A program made the translations under genes and the position numbers. A model generated the notes under the pieces. It ran no database searches. It was not told the DNA's origin and worked only from the letters and a program-made list of their open reading frames with translations. From contig NZ_JFJY01000002.1 in NCBI RefSeq assembly GCF_002115785.1, positions 248,001-312,000 on the forward strand: a DNA stretch of 64,000 nt, in the 5' to 3' direction. Shown here one piece after another: positions 33,205-42,070 of the stretch. The DNA is from Thalassospira sp. MCCC 1A03138. GTDB taxonomy: Bacteria; Pseudomonadota; Alphaproteobacteria; Rhodospirillales; Thalassospiraceae. Position 1 is the stretch's first letter. Every line of letters starts with the position of its first letter.

Positions 33205-34203
33205 ATGACGAAGCTGACGATGTTCTCACGTCGCGGATTCTTGGCTGCAGCAACTGCTGTTGCCGTTTCAACTGCTGCATTTGGCGCCTTTGATGCCAAA
33301 GCGCAGGAAGTTAATGATATCCACTTCATCGTTCCGGGTGGTGCCGGCGGTGGCTGGGACAGCACTGCACGTGGTACCGGTGAAGCCCTGACCAAATCTG
33401 GTCTGGTCGGTACGGCGTCTTATGAAAACATGTCTGGCGGCGGTGGTGGTAAAGCCATTGCCTACATGATCGAAGCTGCAGATCGCCTCGACAACACCCT
33501 GATGGTCAACTCCACCCCGATCATCATCCGTTCTTTGACCGGCGTATTCCCGCAGTCGTTCCGTGACCTGACCCCGATTGCAGGTGTTGTTGCTGAATAT
33601 GCCGCGTTTGGCGTTCCGGCTGACAGCCCCTACAAATCCTTTACCGATGTCATCGAAGCGATCAAAGCTGATCCGAGCTCGGTCAAGTTTGGTGGCGGTT
33701 CGGTCCGCGGCGGTATGGATCACATTGTTGCGGCCTATGCTGTTCAGCAGGGCGGCGGCGATGCCAAACAGGTGAAATACATTCCTTACGACGCCGGTGG
33801 CAAAGCAATTGCCGGCCTACTGTCGGGCGAAACCGAAGTCATTTCGACCGGTCTTGGCGAACTTCTTGAACTGCACAAAGCAGGTCAGATTCGCATTCTG
33901 GCTGTGACCTCGACCGATCGTATCGAAGCTGCTCCGGACGTTCCTTCGTTGGGTGAACTCGGCATCAATGCTGAATTTGTCAACTGGCGTGGTTATTTCG
34001 GCTCCCCGGCTCTTTCGGCTGAAAAGGCGGACGAATACGCCAAGATTCTGAAAGACGTTCAGGCAACCGAAGAATGGGAAGTCGTTCGCAAGCGTAACGG
34101 CTGGGAAAAGTTCTACAAGCCGCGTGCCGAGTTTTCCGCGTTCATGGAAAATCAGGAAAAAACGGTTGGCGATCTGATGCGTGAACTTGGCTTCCTGAAA
34201 TAA
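33205..34203 (+). CDS. tctC: TTT periplasmic receptor TctC, Tat-like leader
   Basis: A 332-residue Bug/TctC receptor. The leader has SRRGFLAAATAVAVSTAAFG (residues about 8-27), a twin-arginine motif, so Tat export is possible. The ligand loop is IHFIVPGGAGGGWDSTARGT near residue 40; it reads P-G-G-A-G-G-G-W rather than the P-W-x-x-G-G of the two other TctC proteins here, so a different ligand class is likely. The second loop is KFGGGSVRGGMDHIVAAYAV. GGAGGAGA lies 5-12 bp before ATG 33205, which decides the start over GTG 33184. It opens the operon tctC-tctB-tctA-mcp-abrB. Confidence 0.94.
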   Translation: MTKLTMFSRRGFLAAATAVAVSTAAFGAFDAKAQEVNDIHFIVPGGAGGGWDSTARGTGEALTKSGLVGTASYENMSGGGGGKAIAYMIEAADRLDNTLMVNSTPIIIRSLTGVFPQSFRDLTPIAGVVAEYAAFGVPADSPYKSFTDVIEAIKADPSSVKFGGGSVRGGMDHIVAAYAVQQGGGDAKQVKYIPYDAGGKAIAGLLSGETEVISTGLGELLELHKAGQIRILAVTSTDRIEAAPDVPSLGELGINAEFVNWRGYFGSPALSAEKADEYAKILKDVQATEEWEVVRKRNGWEKFYKPRAEFSAFMENQEKTVGDLMRELGFLK

Positions 34204-34249
34204 GCCATCCCGACCTGCAATAAAAAAGACCTCTGAAGGAAACCACGCC

Positions 34250-34723
34250 ATGTCCATCAATCGTGACAAGTTCGGCGCACTGCTCTTTTTGTGCCTTGCG
34301 CTGATCTATGGCTATTATGTTCGCGATATCCCGCTTCTGTTCGGTGACGAAGATGCCCCGTTCAATGCCCGGACCCTCCCTAATGCCGTGGCGTGGGTAC
34401 TAGGTGTGGTTTCCTTCGTCCAACTGGTACTGCCGGCCAATCGAGAGGCCGGCAGCCTCCTTGCCGCATTCCGCGGCATGAAATGGAAACCGGTCATCAT
34501 GCTTGCCGCATTGATGATCTTCTATGGCCTGACCATTCGCTATCTCGGCTTCCTGATCTCGACCACCATCTTCCTGATGGGCGGTTTTGCAGTTCTTGGC
34601 GAACGCCGCATCAAGGTCCTGCTGGGTGCAGCCGTACCTGTCGTTTTCGTGTTCTGGTTCCTGCTATCCCAGTTGATGGGGATTTATCTGGCACCGGGCG
34701 ACATCTTCGAAATGCTGGGCTAA
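34250..34723 (+). CDS. tctB: TTT small membrane subunit TctB
   Basis: A 157-residue protein with four predicted helices, between tctC and tctA. The TctB-like loop is FNARTLPNAVAWVLGVVSFV near residue 37. Helices three and four read IMLAALMIFYGLTIRYLGFL and VLLGAAVPVVFVFWFLLSQL. The ribosome site GAAGGAAA is 6 bp upstream. Its family membership is inferred largely from context and topology. Confidence 0.9.
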   Translation: MSINRDKFGALLFLCLALIYGYYVRDIPLLFGDEDAPFNARTLPNAVAWVLGVVSFVQLVLPANREAGSLLAAFRGMKWKPVIMLAALMIFYGLTIRYLGFLISTTIFLMGGFAVLGERRIKVLLGAAVPVVFVFWFLLSQLMGIYLAPGDIFEMLG

Positions 34724-34733
34724 GGCGAAAGAA

Positions 34734-36269
34734 ATGCTTGAAGGAATTTTCTCCGGTCTTTCGACCGCGGTCATGCCGATCAACCTTCTGATGGTTGTTG
34801 TCGGTTGTTTTGCCGGTACCTTTATCGGCATGTTGCCTGGTCTCGGTCCGATCACGGCCATTGCGCTGATGATCCCGATCACCTATGGCTTTGATCCTTC
34901 TACCGGCCTGATCCTTATGGCTGGTGTGTATTACGGCGCGATTTTTGGCGGGTCGACATCATCGATCCTGATCAATGCGCCCGGCGTTGCCGGAACCGTC
35001 GCCACGGCGTTTGACGGTTACCCGATGGCTCAGCAGGGCCATGCCGGCAAGGCACTTGCCATCGCGGCCTATTCTTCCTTCTCTGGGGGCACGATCGCTG
35101 CCATCTTCCTTCTGGTTGCAGCACCGGCACTTGCTTCGGTTTCGCTGTCCTTCCAGTCGGCTGATTACTTTGCATTGATGGTTCTGGGCCTGACTGCCGT
35201 TTCCGCGTTCGCCGGAAAGGGACAGGTTCTGAAGGCAATCACCATGACCCTGTTTGGCATCATGCTATCAACCATCGGCACCGATCCGGCGGCTGGCGTT
35301 GCGCGCTTCACCTTTGGCAGCATGGACCTTGTCGACGGCATCAGCTTCCTGTTGCTGGCGATGTCGACATTTGCCCTGTCCGAAGCCCTTCTGCAGATTC
35401 TGCGTCCGACCAAGGATACCCGTACTGACGAACAAAAAGCACTTAGAAACCTCGGCTCCATGAAGCTGACGAAGGAAGAGGTCAAAATCATGACCCCGGT
35501 CATCGCCCGCTCCTCGGTGCTTGGTTTCTTCACCGGCGTTCTTCCGGGTGCCGGCGCAACGATCGCGTCCTTCCTTGCCTATGGCCTTGAACGCAACCTT
35601 GCCAGTGCCAAGGAAAAGCTCAAGTTTGGCAAGGGATCAATCCGTGGTCTCACAGCACCGGAGACAGCCAACAACGCGGCATGTTCCGGTTCGTTCGTCC
35701 CGCTTCTAACACTTGGTATCCCGGGTTCGGGGACCACCGCTGTGATGATGGGTGCGCTGATTTCTTATGGTGTTCAGCCAGGTCCGCGTCTGTTCGTCGA
35801 ACAGCCTGACGTGTTCTGGTCGGTCATCATTTCGATGTATATCGGCAATATCGTTCTGCTGGTTCTGAACCTGCCGCTGATCCCGTACATCTCGCGTTTG
35901 CTGGCACTGCCGCAACAGTTGCTGGTTCCGTTCGTCCTGTTCTTCTCGCTGATCGGTGTTTATCTGGTGACGTTTAACACCATGGATATTCACATGATGG
36001 TCTTGGCCGCGGCAATTGCCATTGGCCTGCGCCTGTTGAATTATCCGATGGCCCCCATGCTGCTGGGCTTCATCCTGGGCGAAATGATGGAAGAAAACCT
36101 GCGTCGCGCATTGATGATCAGTGATGGTTCGATTTCCTTCCTTTGGGAACGTCCGATCACACTGGTTATCCTGTTGATCAGCATTGCCTTCCTGTTGGCA
36201 CCGCTCGTCGGAAACACCCGTCAGTGGTTGCGCAACCGCAAAGCCGTTCCAAACGACGGTGAAATGTAA
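34734..36269 (+). CDS. tctA: TTT large membrane subunit TctA
   Basis: A 511-residue TctA-family permease with about 12 membrane segments. Conserved loops are [20 protein letters not shown] near residue 28, [20 protein letters not shown] near 70, [20 protein letters not shown] near 265 and [20 protein letters not shown] near 325. It starts 10 bp after tctB. It matches the typical TctA consensus more closely than the copy at 637-2157. The next gene, 35 bp on, is a chemoreceptor. Confidence 0.95.
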   Translation: MLEGIFSGLSTAVMPINLLMVVVGCFAGTFIGMLPGLGPITAIALMIPITYGFDPSTGLILMAGVYYGAIFGGSTSSILINAPGVAGTVATAFDGYPMAQQGHAGKALAIAAYSSFSGGTIAAIFLLVAAPALASVSLSFQSADYFALMVLGLTAVSAFAGKGQVLKAITMTLFGIMLSTIGTDPAAGVARFTFGSMDLVDGISFLLLAMSTFALSEALLQILRPTKDTRTDEQKALRNLGSMKLTKEEVKIMTPVIARSSVLGFFTGVLPGAGATIASFLAYGLERNLASAKEKLKFGKGSIRGLTAPETANNAACSGSFVPLLTLGIPGSGTTAVMMGALISYGVQPGPRLFVEQPDVFWSVIISMYIGNIVLLVLNLPLIPYISRLLALPQQLLVPFVLFFSLIGVYLVTFNTMDIHMMVLAAAIAIGLRLLNYPMAPMLLGFILGEMMEENLRRALMISDGSISFLWERPITLVILLISIAFLLAPLVGNTRQWLRNRKAVPNDGEM

Positions 36270-36304
36270 GACCGAAAATCTTCGACGCGAAGGATCCAGA
36301 AGCG

Positions 36305-37987
36305 ATGCGTTTTCTTGATAATCTGGCAATCGGCCCCAAAACCCTTTTGGTTCCTGTTTTTCTGATGGTTGTGATCATTGCGATGGGTATCGCAACGGTC
36401 CTGACTTTGGAAAGCGAGAAGGAAACGCTAAATAACCTTCGCGTCGAAGCTTATGAACGCCGTTCAGATGCGCTGACACTCAGCGACGCCTTAAATGAGG
36501 CGCACGGAACGCTTTTCCGCATTCTGACGTGGGATTCCAACGGCGTTAATGCCGCCGCTGTTCCCGAACTTCGCGAAAAGGCCGGTAATCTGTCTACCGA
36601 ACTGGCCCCGCTTGCCGAACGTCTGGCAGAAGTCGGTGGCGATAAATTTACCACCGCCTACGACACCTATATGAACGAAGTCGATCAGTTCCTGATCGAA
36701 AGCGAGATGAATATCTATGGCGCGCTTGAGGTTATTGCGCGTGCCGATGAATCATTCCGCGCACTGCAAGTACCGTTGCAGAAAATTCTCGCGCAATCTC
36801 AGGAAGTTGCCACCACATCATTTGGCAATGCCCAGGCACAGGCCGAAACGCTTCAGAAGGTTTTCGTCATTGTCGCAATTGTCGTGATCTTTATCGCGGC
36901 AATCGTATCGGTATTTGTTTCACGACGTATTTCGCGCCCGATGACCGATCTTGCGCAACTGATCGAACAGATTTCTAAGGGCGACCTTGATATTGAAATC
37001 CGCGGCGTTCAGCGCCGCGATGAAATTGGTGTCGTGGCACGGTCGGTAACGGTGCTGCGCGACCAGTCAAAAGAAGCTGAAACCCTTCGCCATGAACGCG
37101 AACGCGTGCGCAAGATAGAACGCGAACGCCAGCTTGAACTGGTTCAGGCCACCGATAATTTCCAGCGTGCTGTCCAGGAAGCCCTTGGCGGCTTTGATCG
37201 TGAATTCGGGTCACTGAATGGCTCGGCCAACGACATGGAACAGATTGCGACATCGGCCACCGCACGTGCTGCTGATGCCAACCATCATTCCGAAGCTGTC
37301 CTACATCATATCGAGGCTGTATCACAAACCACCGCCAGCCTGTCAGAGGCCATAGGTGAAATTGGCCAACAGGCACAGAAATCAGCCGAAGTTGCCGGAC
37401 GCGCCCGCAATGAAAGCGAACATTCCCGCGCCCTGTTTGAACAATTGACCGAAGCAACCCAGCGAATTGGTGATATTGTTACGCTGATCGAAGACATCGC
37501 CAACCAGACAAACCTTCTGGCATTGAACGCAACGATTGAGGCAGCACGTGCCGGTGACGCAGGCAAAGGCTTTGCCGTTGTCGCAGGCGAGGTTAAAAAC
37601 CTTGCATCACAAACCGCCCGCGCGACCGAGGACATTTCGGCACAGGTCGAAGAAATCCGCAGTCTGACGGACAATGTTGTCAGTGCTCTTGAATCCGTTG
37701 CCAACGTTATTGGTGAAGTTGATCAATCAGCCGCAGCCATTGCGGCAGCGGTGGAAGAACAACAAGCCTCGACCAATGGCATTTCGACCAGCATCCATGA
37801 TGCCAATGGTGGCATGCGGACGGTTGCCGATGCAGTTGGTGCATTGGACACGGAAACCGCCCGCGTTCACACCGGATCGGAAAACGTTTCGCGTGCGACA
37901 AACACCCTGAATGCCGAAGCTGCCCGCCTGCGTGATGCGATCGACGGCTTCCTTGACCAGATCAACAAGAACAAGGCCGAGGCATAA
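36305..37987 (+). CDS. Methyl-accepting chemotaxis protein in the tct operon
   Basis: A 560-residue chemoreceptor. Helices are at about 13-33 and 188-208, flanking a four-helix-bundle-type periplasmic domain of about 150 residues. HAMP is at about 209-262 ([20 protein letters not shown]). The signalling domain holds the highly conserved hairpin tip [20 protein letters not shown] near residue 396, followed by [20 protein letters not shown]. No C-terminal CheR pentapeptide (NWETF-like) is present. The gene is 35 bp after tctA and 2 bp before the AbrB-like gene, so it is co-transcribed with the transporter. It should steer the cell toward the transported acid, either directly or through the binding protein. 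Confidence 0.93.
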   Translation: MRFLDNLAIGPKTLLVPVFLMVVIIAMGIATVLTLESEKETLNNLRVEAYERRSDALTLSDALNEAHGTLFRILTWDSNGVNAAAVPELREKAGNLSTELAPLAERLAEVGGDKFTTAYDTYMNEVDQFLIESEMNIYGALEVIARADESFRALQVPLQKILAQSQEVATTSFGNAQAQAETLQKVFVIVAIVVIFIAAIVSVFVSRRISRPMTDLAQLIEQISKGDLDIEIRGVQRRDEIGVVARSVTVLRDQSKEAETLRHERERVRKIERERQLELVQATDNFQRAVQEALGGFDREFGSLNGSANDMEQIATSATARAADANHHSEAVLHHIEAVSQTTASLSEAIGEIGQQAQKSAEVAGRARNESEHSRALFEQLTEATQRIGDIVTLIEDIANQTNLLALNATIEAARAGDAGKGFAVVAGEVKNLASQTARATEDISAQVEEIRSLTDNVVSALESVANVIGEVDQSAAAIAAAVEEQQASTNGISTSIHDANGGMRTVADAVGALDTETARVHTGSENVSRATNTLNAEAARLRDAIDGFLDQINKNKAEA

Positions 37988-37989
37988 TA

Positions 37990-39108
37990 ATGAGCGTCCC
38001 GCCGGAAAGGCCCGCAGACGACAGTTGGATCAACCGCCTTTCCAGCAGCCTCACCCCGAAATTTTTCAAAAACCTGTTTGTGGCACTTGGCATAGGGCTT
38101 TTGGGCGGGCTGATCGCACACGGCATCAATATGCCGCTTGCCTGGATGATGGGGCCAATGCTCGCGACATTTGTCGCCAGCCTACTGCGTGTCCGCATGG
38201 GTATCCCGATGCGATTTCGCTCCGTTATTCTGGGTGTGATTGGCGTATTTCTCGGCACATCCTTTACTCCAGATACCCTTGATCAGGCGGCCCGATGGCC
38301 GATCAGTATGATTGCGGTTCTGCTTTACGTTCCGATCATCACCCTTGTTGTCACATGGTTTTACAGCAAAGTCGCAAAACTTGATCCCGCAACGGCCCTG
38401 TTTTCTGCAACTCCGGGCGGTTTGACACCGATGGTGGTTCTGGGTGCTGCAGCAGGCGGCAATGAACAGGAAATCGCCCTCACACAGGGTTTGCGCGTTC
38501 TGCTTCTGGTCATGTCAGCACCATTGATCGTCCTTATGATCACCGGTGTCGTCGCAAGTGGCCATGGCGATAGCGAAGCCATCCAGATGACGTTGTCCGA
38601 GGGACTGATCACGGCATTCTGTGCGATTGCAACCGTCCTGATTTTCCGAAAAATCGGCATTCCCGCCGCCGAAATGACCGGCGCCATGATGGCCAGCATG
38701 GTTTTGCATGTAACCGGCCTTGTGGAGGGCAATCTGCCCGGATGGTTATTGGCCGGAAGCCTTCTGATCCTCGGCTCGGCAATTGGCAGTCGCTTTGCCG
38801 GGGTAAAGCTCTCCTTCCTCGCCCGTCTTGCAGGTTATTCGATCTTTGCCACTGTGCTGATCCTTACCTTCACCGGCGGAGTGGCCTGGTTTGTTTCTGA
38901 CTGGCTGGATCTTGATTATATTGCTGTTCTGCTCGCCTTCGCACCGGGTGGCGTTGCGGAAATGTCCCTTATCGCGCTGGCGCTGAATGTCGAACCAAGC
39001 TTTGTTGCTTTCCATCATATCGTCCGCATTTTCGAGATCGTATTGCTGGCACCAATCATGGCAAAGTGGTTCGAACGATATCGTCAAAAGCGTTTAAACA
39101 ACCTTTAG
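37990..39108 (+). CDS. AbrB-duplication family membrane protein
   Basis: A 372-residue protein with about ten membrane helices, from the family annotated as AbrB-like or putative ammonia monooxygenase (COG3180). The duplicated element is visible as GINMPLAWMMGPMLATFVAS near residue 50 and GIPAAEMTGAMMASMVLHVT near 222. The loops TPGGLTPMVVLGAAAGG and APGGVAEMSLIALALNVEPS are also typical. Members often sit beside TTT transporters; their role is unknown, perhaps in export or regulation of transport. It starts 2 bp after the chemoreceptor stop and closes the operon. Confidence 0.88.
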   Translation: MSVPPERPADDSWINRLSSSLTPKFFKNLFVALGIGLLGGLIAHGINMPLAWMMGPMLATFVASLLRVRMGIPMRFRSVILGVIGVFLGTSFTPDTLDQAARWPISMIAVLLYVPIITLVVTWFYSKVAKLDPATALFSATPGGLTPMVVLGAAAGGNEQEIALTQGLRVLLLVMSAPLIVLMITGVVASGHGDSEAIQMTLSEGLITAFCAIATVLIFRKIGIPAAEMTGAMMASMVLHVTGLVEGNLPGWLLAGSLLILGSAIGSRFAGVKLSFLARLAGYSIFATVLILTFTGGVAWFVSDWLDLDYIAVLLAFAPGGVAEMSLIALALNVEPSFVAFHHIVRIFEIVLLAPIMAKWFERYRQKRLNNL

Positions 39109-39178
39109 TTATAAAGCGTTGGCGTCTTACGATTAATTCGCTAATCTTTTCCTGCACATTCCGGGCGGGGAACAGAAA

Positions 39179-39844
39179 ATGCAAATGAGGCTTTCGGGGC
39201 GGAGCTCGCAAACATTCGGCTTACACGGCCAAAGTCCTTTGCCGAAACGGCTCTTTGATCTTTCAGTTGCCACAACCTTACTTATCGCGGCCCTGCCTTT
39301 ACTACTTTTAATAACGATAGCCCTGAAATGCGATCATCGTGGCCCCGTATTTTTCAAACAGGTTCGCATCGGGTATCTTGGCAGACCTTTCAATATTTAT
39401 AAGTTCTGCACTCTTTGGGGTTCGATACGCCCGGAAGGCACACCTCTGCCACCGACAAAATTCTGTAATTTCATTCGGCGCTGGGGTCTGGACGAGCTAC
39501 CGCAACTTTTCAACATCATCCGCGGTGATATGTCGCTTGTCGGCCCGCGCCCGCATACACCGGCTGACAATCAAAATTTCGCCAGGCACTTTATGCTTTA
39601 TGATGCACGCCATCAGGTGCCACCTGGCATTACAGGCCTGGCCCAGATCAATGGTTGGCGGGGCCCAATTCAGTCTAGTTTTGATCTGAAAAGCCGCCTT
39701 GACTGTGATCTTCTCTATATCAACCAGCAATCTTTGACATCTGACATACTTATTTTGATCTTCACGGTCACGCGCCCTTGGTACTGGGTGAATGGCCCTA
39801 AGCGCACATCCCCTAAAACGCTGTCATCATGTCGTACCGGATGA
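39179..39844 (+). CDS. Bacterial sugar transferase (undecaprenyl-phosphate glycosyl-1-P transferase)
   Basis: A 221-residue membrane-anchored transferase of the WcaJ/PssY C-terminal type, which starts polysaccharide repeat units on undecaprenyl phosphate. One N-terminal helix (about 30-48) is followed by the cytoplasmic catalytic part: FFKQVRIGYLGRPFNIYKFC near residue 60, RRWGLDELPQLFNIIRGDMS near 101, then LVGPRPHTP, and PPGITGLAQINGWRG near 150. The usual KFRTM reads KFCTLW, and the segment between this motif and the RxxxLDELPQ helix is short. The last 20 residues look unstructured. It overlaps the next gene by 4 bp (ATGA). Confidence 0.88.
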   Translation: MQMRLSGRSSQTFGLHGQSPLPKRLFDLSVATTLLIAALPLLLLITIALKCDHRGPVFFKQVRIGYLGRPFNIYKFCTLWGSIRPEGTPLPPTKFCNFIRRWGLDELPQLFNIIRGDMSLVGPRPHTPADNQNFARHFMLYDARHQVPPGITGLAQINGWRGPIQSSFDLKSRLDCDLLYINQQSLTSDILILIFTVTRPWYWVNGPKRTSPKTLSSCRTG

Positions 39845-41076
39845 AAAACGCTGGCTTTAAGACCGCTTCACTATGTTTCAGCATTCTGCTGGCTAACTGT
39901 TTCAATCCTATGGCTTTTGCAAAGTCTGAACCGACACAAAAGAACAGGCGAGATACAACAATTCAGCTTGGCCTTTTTGATTTAGCGCCATCGCTTTCGG
40001 TGACAGAGGAATTCAACGACAATATTTTTCTGTCCGATAGCTACCAAAAGTCCGACACCATTAGCCGGGTATTACCTGCTTTAACCTTGCAATCAAATTG
40101 GCAACGGGTCCGCTTGCGGCTTGAAGCTCTTGGTGATGCGGGATTTTATACCAAATCAGACGAAGATGATTATCTGGATGGTGAACTTGGTGTTTCCGCC
40201 GGATCGGATATCGGCCCGGCATTTGCTGTTGATGGCGATTTCCGTATCGCCAAAGGTCACGAAGATCGTGGCGGTGAGGATATTCCGACCGGTGCCCGCG
40301 AACCCGTCACCTATGACGAGAAAAATACTGAAATTGCCCTTCGCTATTTTGCCGGTGATGTTCACTACCGAGCCGCCATGGCCTTTCGGCAGCTTGATTT
40401 TGACGATACCGCGCTCACCAATGGTGACATTGCCAATAATGATGATCGGGATCGGCTTGAATTGCGGCTGATCATGCGGGCTTCGTATCAACTGGGACTA
40501 GGCCGCGAAGCTTATGGCGAAACCACCTTGAACCAACGAGAATATGAAAGTACCCCCGACGATCAGGGTATTTTTCGCAATTCAAACGGTTACCGGCTGC
40601 TGGGTGGCATGACATTTGACCTGACCGACCTGATTAAAGCCGATATCGGGACTGGATGGATGTCGCAAATTTATGAGGATTACCGTTTACAAAACAACGA
40701 GGGATTTTCACTTCGGGCTGCAGCAACATGGAATATTACACGTATGACTGTGTTGGATTTCCGTGCCAAACGCGAAATCGGGGAAACCACCGTTACCGGT
40801 GCCAGCGGAATTATCGGTGAAAGCTTCGATGCTGGTATTGAACACGAACTGCGCCGCTGGTTACATTTCCGGGTTAACGGCGGTTATCAGCGGGATCGGT
40901 TTGAGGGTGCAGGACGTATTGACAGAATAACTCGGTTTGGCGCGAGCTTGCGTTATGAACTGAACCGTTTTACGGATATTGATGGTTCTTGGCGATATGA
41001 CCAGCGCCGATCAAACGAAACGGGCCACGATTACCGCCGTAATCGTGCTTTGCTGACGCTTCGGCTAAAAATGTGA
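39841..41076 (+). CDS. Outer-membrane beta-barrel protein of an exopolysaccharide locus
   Basis: A 411-residue exported protein. The signal peptide is at residues 1-27 (ending PMAFA). The mature chain alternates short amphipathic strands with charged turns throughout, for example TLQSNWQRVRLRLEALGDAG, FRVNGGYQRDRFEGAG and the final RNRALLTLRLKM. It resembles putative beta-barrel porin-2 proteins that accompany Wza-like exporters. ATG 39841 overlaps the sugar-transferase stop as ATGA, so I prefer it to ATG 39829. The polysaccharide may leave the cell through or near this barrel. Confidence 0.8.
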   Translation: MKNAGFKTASLCFSILLANCFNPMAFAKSEPTQKNRRDTTIQLGLFDLAPSLSVTEEFNDNIFLSDSYQKSDTISRVLPALTLQSNWQRVRLRLEALGDAGFYTKSDEDDYLDGELGVSAGSDIGPAFAVDGDFRIAKGHEDRGGEDIPTGAREPVTYDEKNTEIALRYFAGDVHYRAAMAFRQLDFDDTALTNGDIANNDDRDRLELRLIMRASYQLGLGREAYGETTLNQREYESTPDDQGIFRNSNGYRLLGGMTFDLTDLIKADIGTGWMSQIYEDYRLQNNEGFSLRAAATWNITRMTVLDFRAKREIGETTVTGASGIIGESFDAGIEHELRRWLHFRVNGGYQRDRFEGAGRIDRITRFGASLRYELNRFTDIDGSWRYDQRRSNETGHDYRRNRALLTLRLKM

Positions 41077-41080
41077 TGTC

Positions 41081-41602
41081 ATGAAAAGCATAATTCTGAC
41101 TGCAATCCTTTTTTTCACGGCTTTAAGTTGCGCTCATGCCCAGACCATCTACACGATTGATAGCGGTGATGAGCTGCGCATCACGGTTTTCGACGAGGAA
41201 TCTCTTTCAGGTGATTTCTCGGTTGGTGCGGACGGATCTGTCACTCTGCCCTTGATCGGGACGGTTAAGTTGCGCGACCTCACGCCACAAGCCGCACAGA
41301 AAACCATCGCCAATGCCCTAGCAGACGGTTATCTACGCCATCCCGTTGTATCTATTGATGTTCTTCATTTCCGCCCCGTCTATATTATTGGCGAAGTCGA
41401 TGAGCCCGGTGAGTACGGATATACTTCAGGAATGAACGTATTGAATGCCGTCGCGCTTGGTGGCGGTTACACTTATCGCGCCGATCAGGATGACATCATT
41501 ATCATGCGTGGCCGCGACGATAATCGCGTCGAGATTCAGGCCAACGAGCAAAGCATTGTATTGCCTGGTGATATTATTCACATCACTGAACGGTATTTTT
41601 AG
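41081..41602 (+). CDS. Short polysaccharide export protein (Wza-like, SLBB)
   Basis: A 173-residue exported protein. The signal peptide ends CAHA (about residue 20); no good lipobox is seen. Residues about 22-105 match the polysaccharide export domain (YTIDSGDELRITVFDEESLS; GSVTLPLIGTVKLRDLTPQA). One SLBB domain follows (PVYIIGEVDEPGEYGYTSGM; LNAVALGGGYTYRA), ending LPGDIIHITERYF. Full Wza has about 360-380 residues, so this is a minimal form lacking the C-terminal barrel helix, which the outer-membrane protein encoded just upstream may replace. Confidence 0.9.
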   Translation: MKSIILTAILFFTALSCAHAQTIYTIDSGDELRITVFDEESLSGDFSVGADGSVTLPLIGTVKLRDLTPQAAQKTIANALADGYLRHPVVSIDVLHFRPVYIIGEVDEPGEYGYTSGMNVLNAVALGGGYTYRADQDDIIIMRGRDDNRVEIQANEQSIVLPGDIIHITERYF

Positions 41603-42070
41603 CGGAAGGCTCGTCAGGCCTTTGTGATGTGTGATCAGCAGGCATGGAGCCGTGGCAGACATTTTCGCGCTCGGGCTTTTCAATACCTGAAAACACCTTC
41701 CAGATTTCATATGATGAATTCGTGACGGATTGACTATCAGAGGCAGCGAAAGACCTCAAAAATCACCGATTCTAAAAATTCATATTATGTTATTTACATT
41801 ACAGCTTCTATTTTCTAGAGTTCAATCATCGAGCACATGTTTTTTACATTCGATAACATCGCGCTAAACAAGGCATCCCATCAAAATAAAAGTTACAACA
41901 ACCTCATAGTTGTCTGACAACCATATATATGATGACTATTTCAAAAATAATAATAAATATGACGAATTAAAAATCGCCATCACGTCGGTAAAAAGAAGCA
42001 ATAACCGCCGCCGCCCGACACAAATCAATTACCCTTCTGTAAGGGCAAAAAACGATCACGGAGGAAACAC
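41603..42070. other. AT-rich 468-bp intergenic region upstream of a tctC gene
   Basis: No gene is visible. The middle part (about 41750-42000) is strongly AT-rich, and the right end carries the ribosome site CACGGAGGAAAC of tctC. A palindrome at 41909-41921 is listed separately. There is no clear intrinsic terminator for the exopolysaccharide operon. The region probably contains a regulated promoter for the third TTT operon. Confidence 0.6.
41909..41921. promoter_or_regulatory. Palindrome GTTGTC-T-GACAAC
   Basis: A 13-bp palindrome with a single central base, 150 bp upstream of the tctC start and inside AT-rich DNA. An additional ACAACAACC copy lies 14 bp before it. TTGTC-n-GACAA palindromes occur as operators of several FCD-type GntR regulators; no such regulator gene is adjacent here, so the binding protein would be encoded elsewhere. 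Confidence 0.4.
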
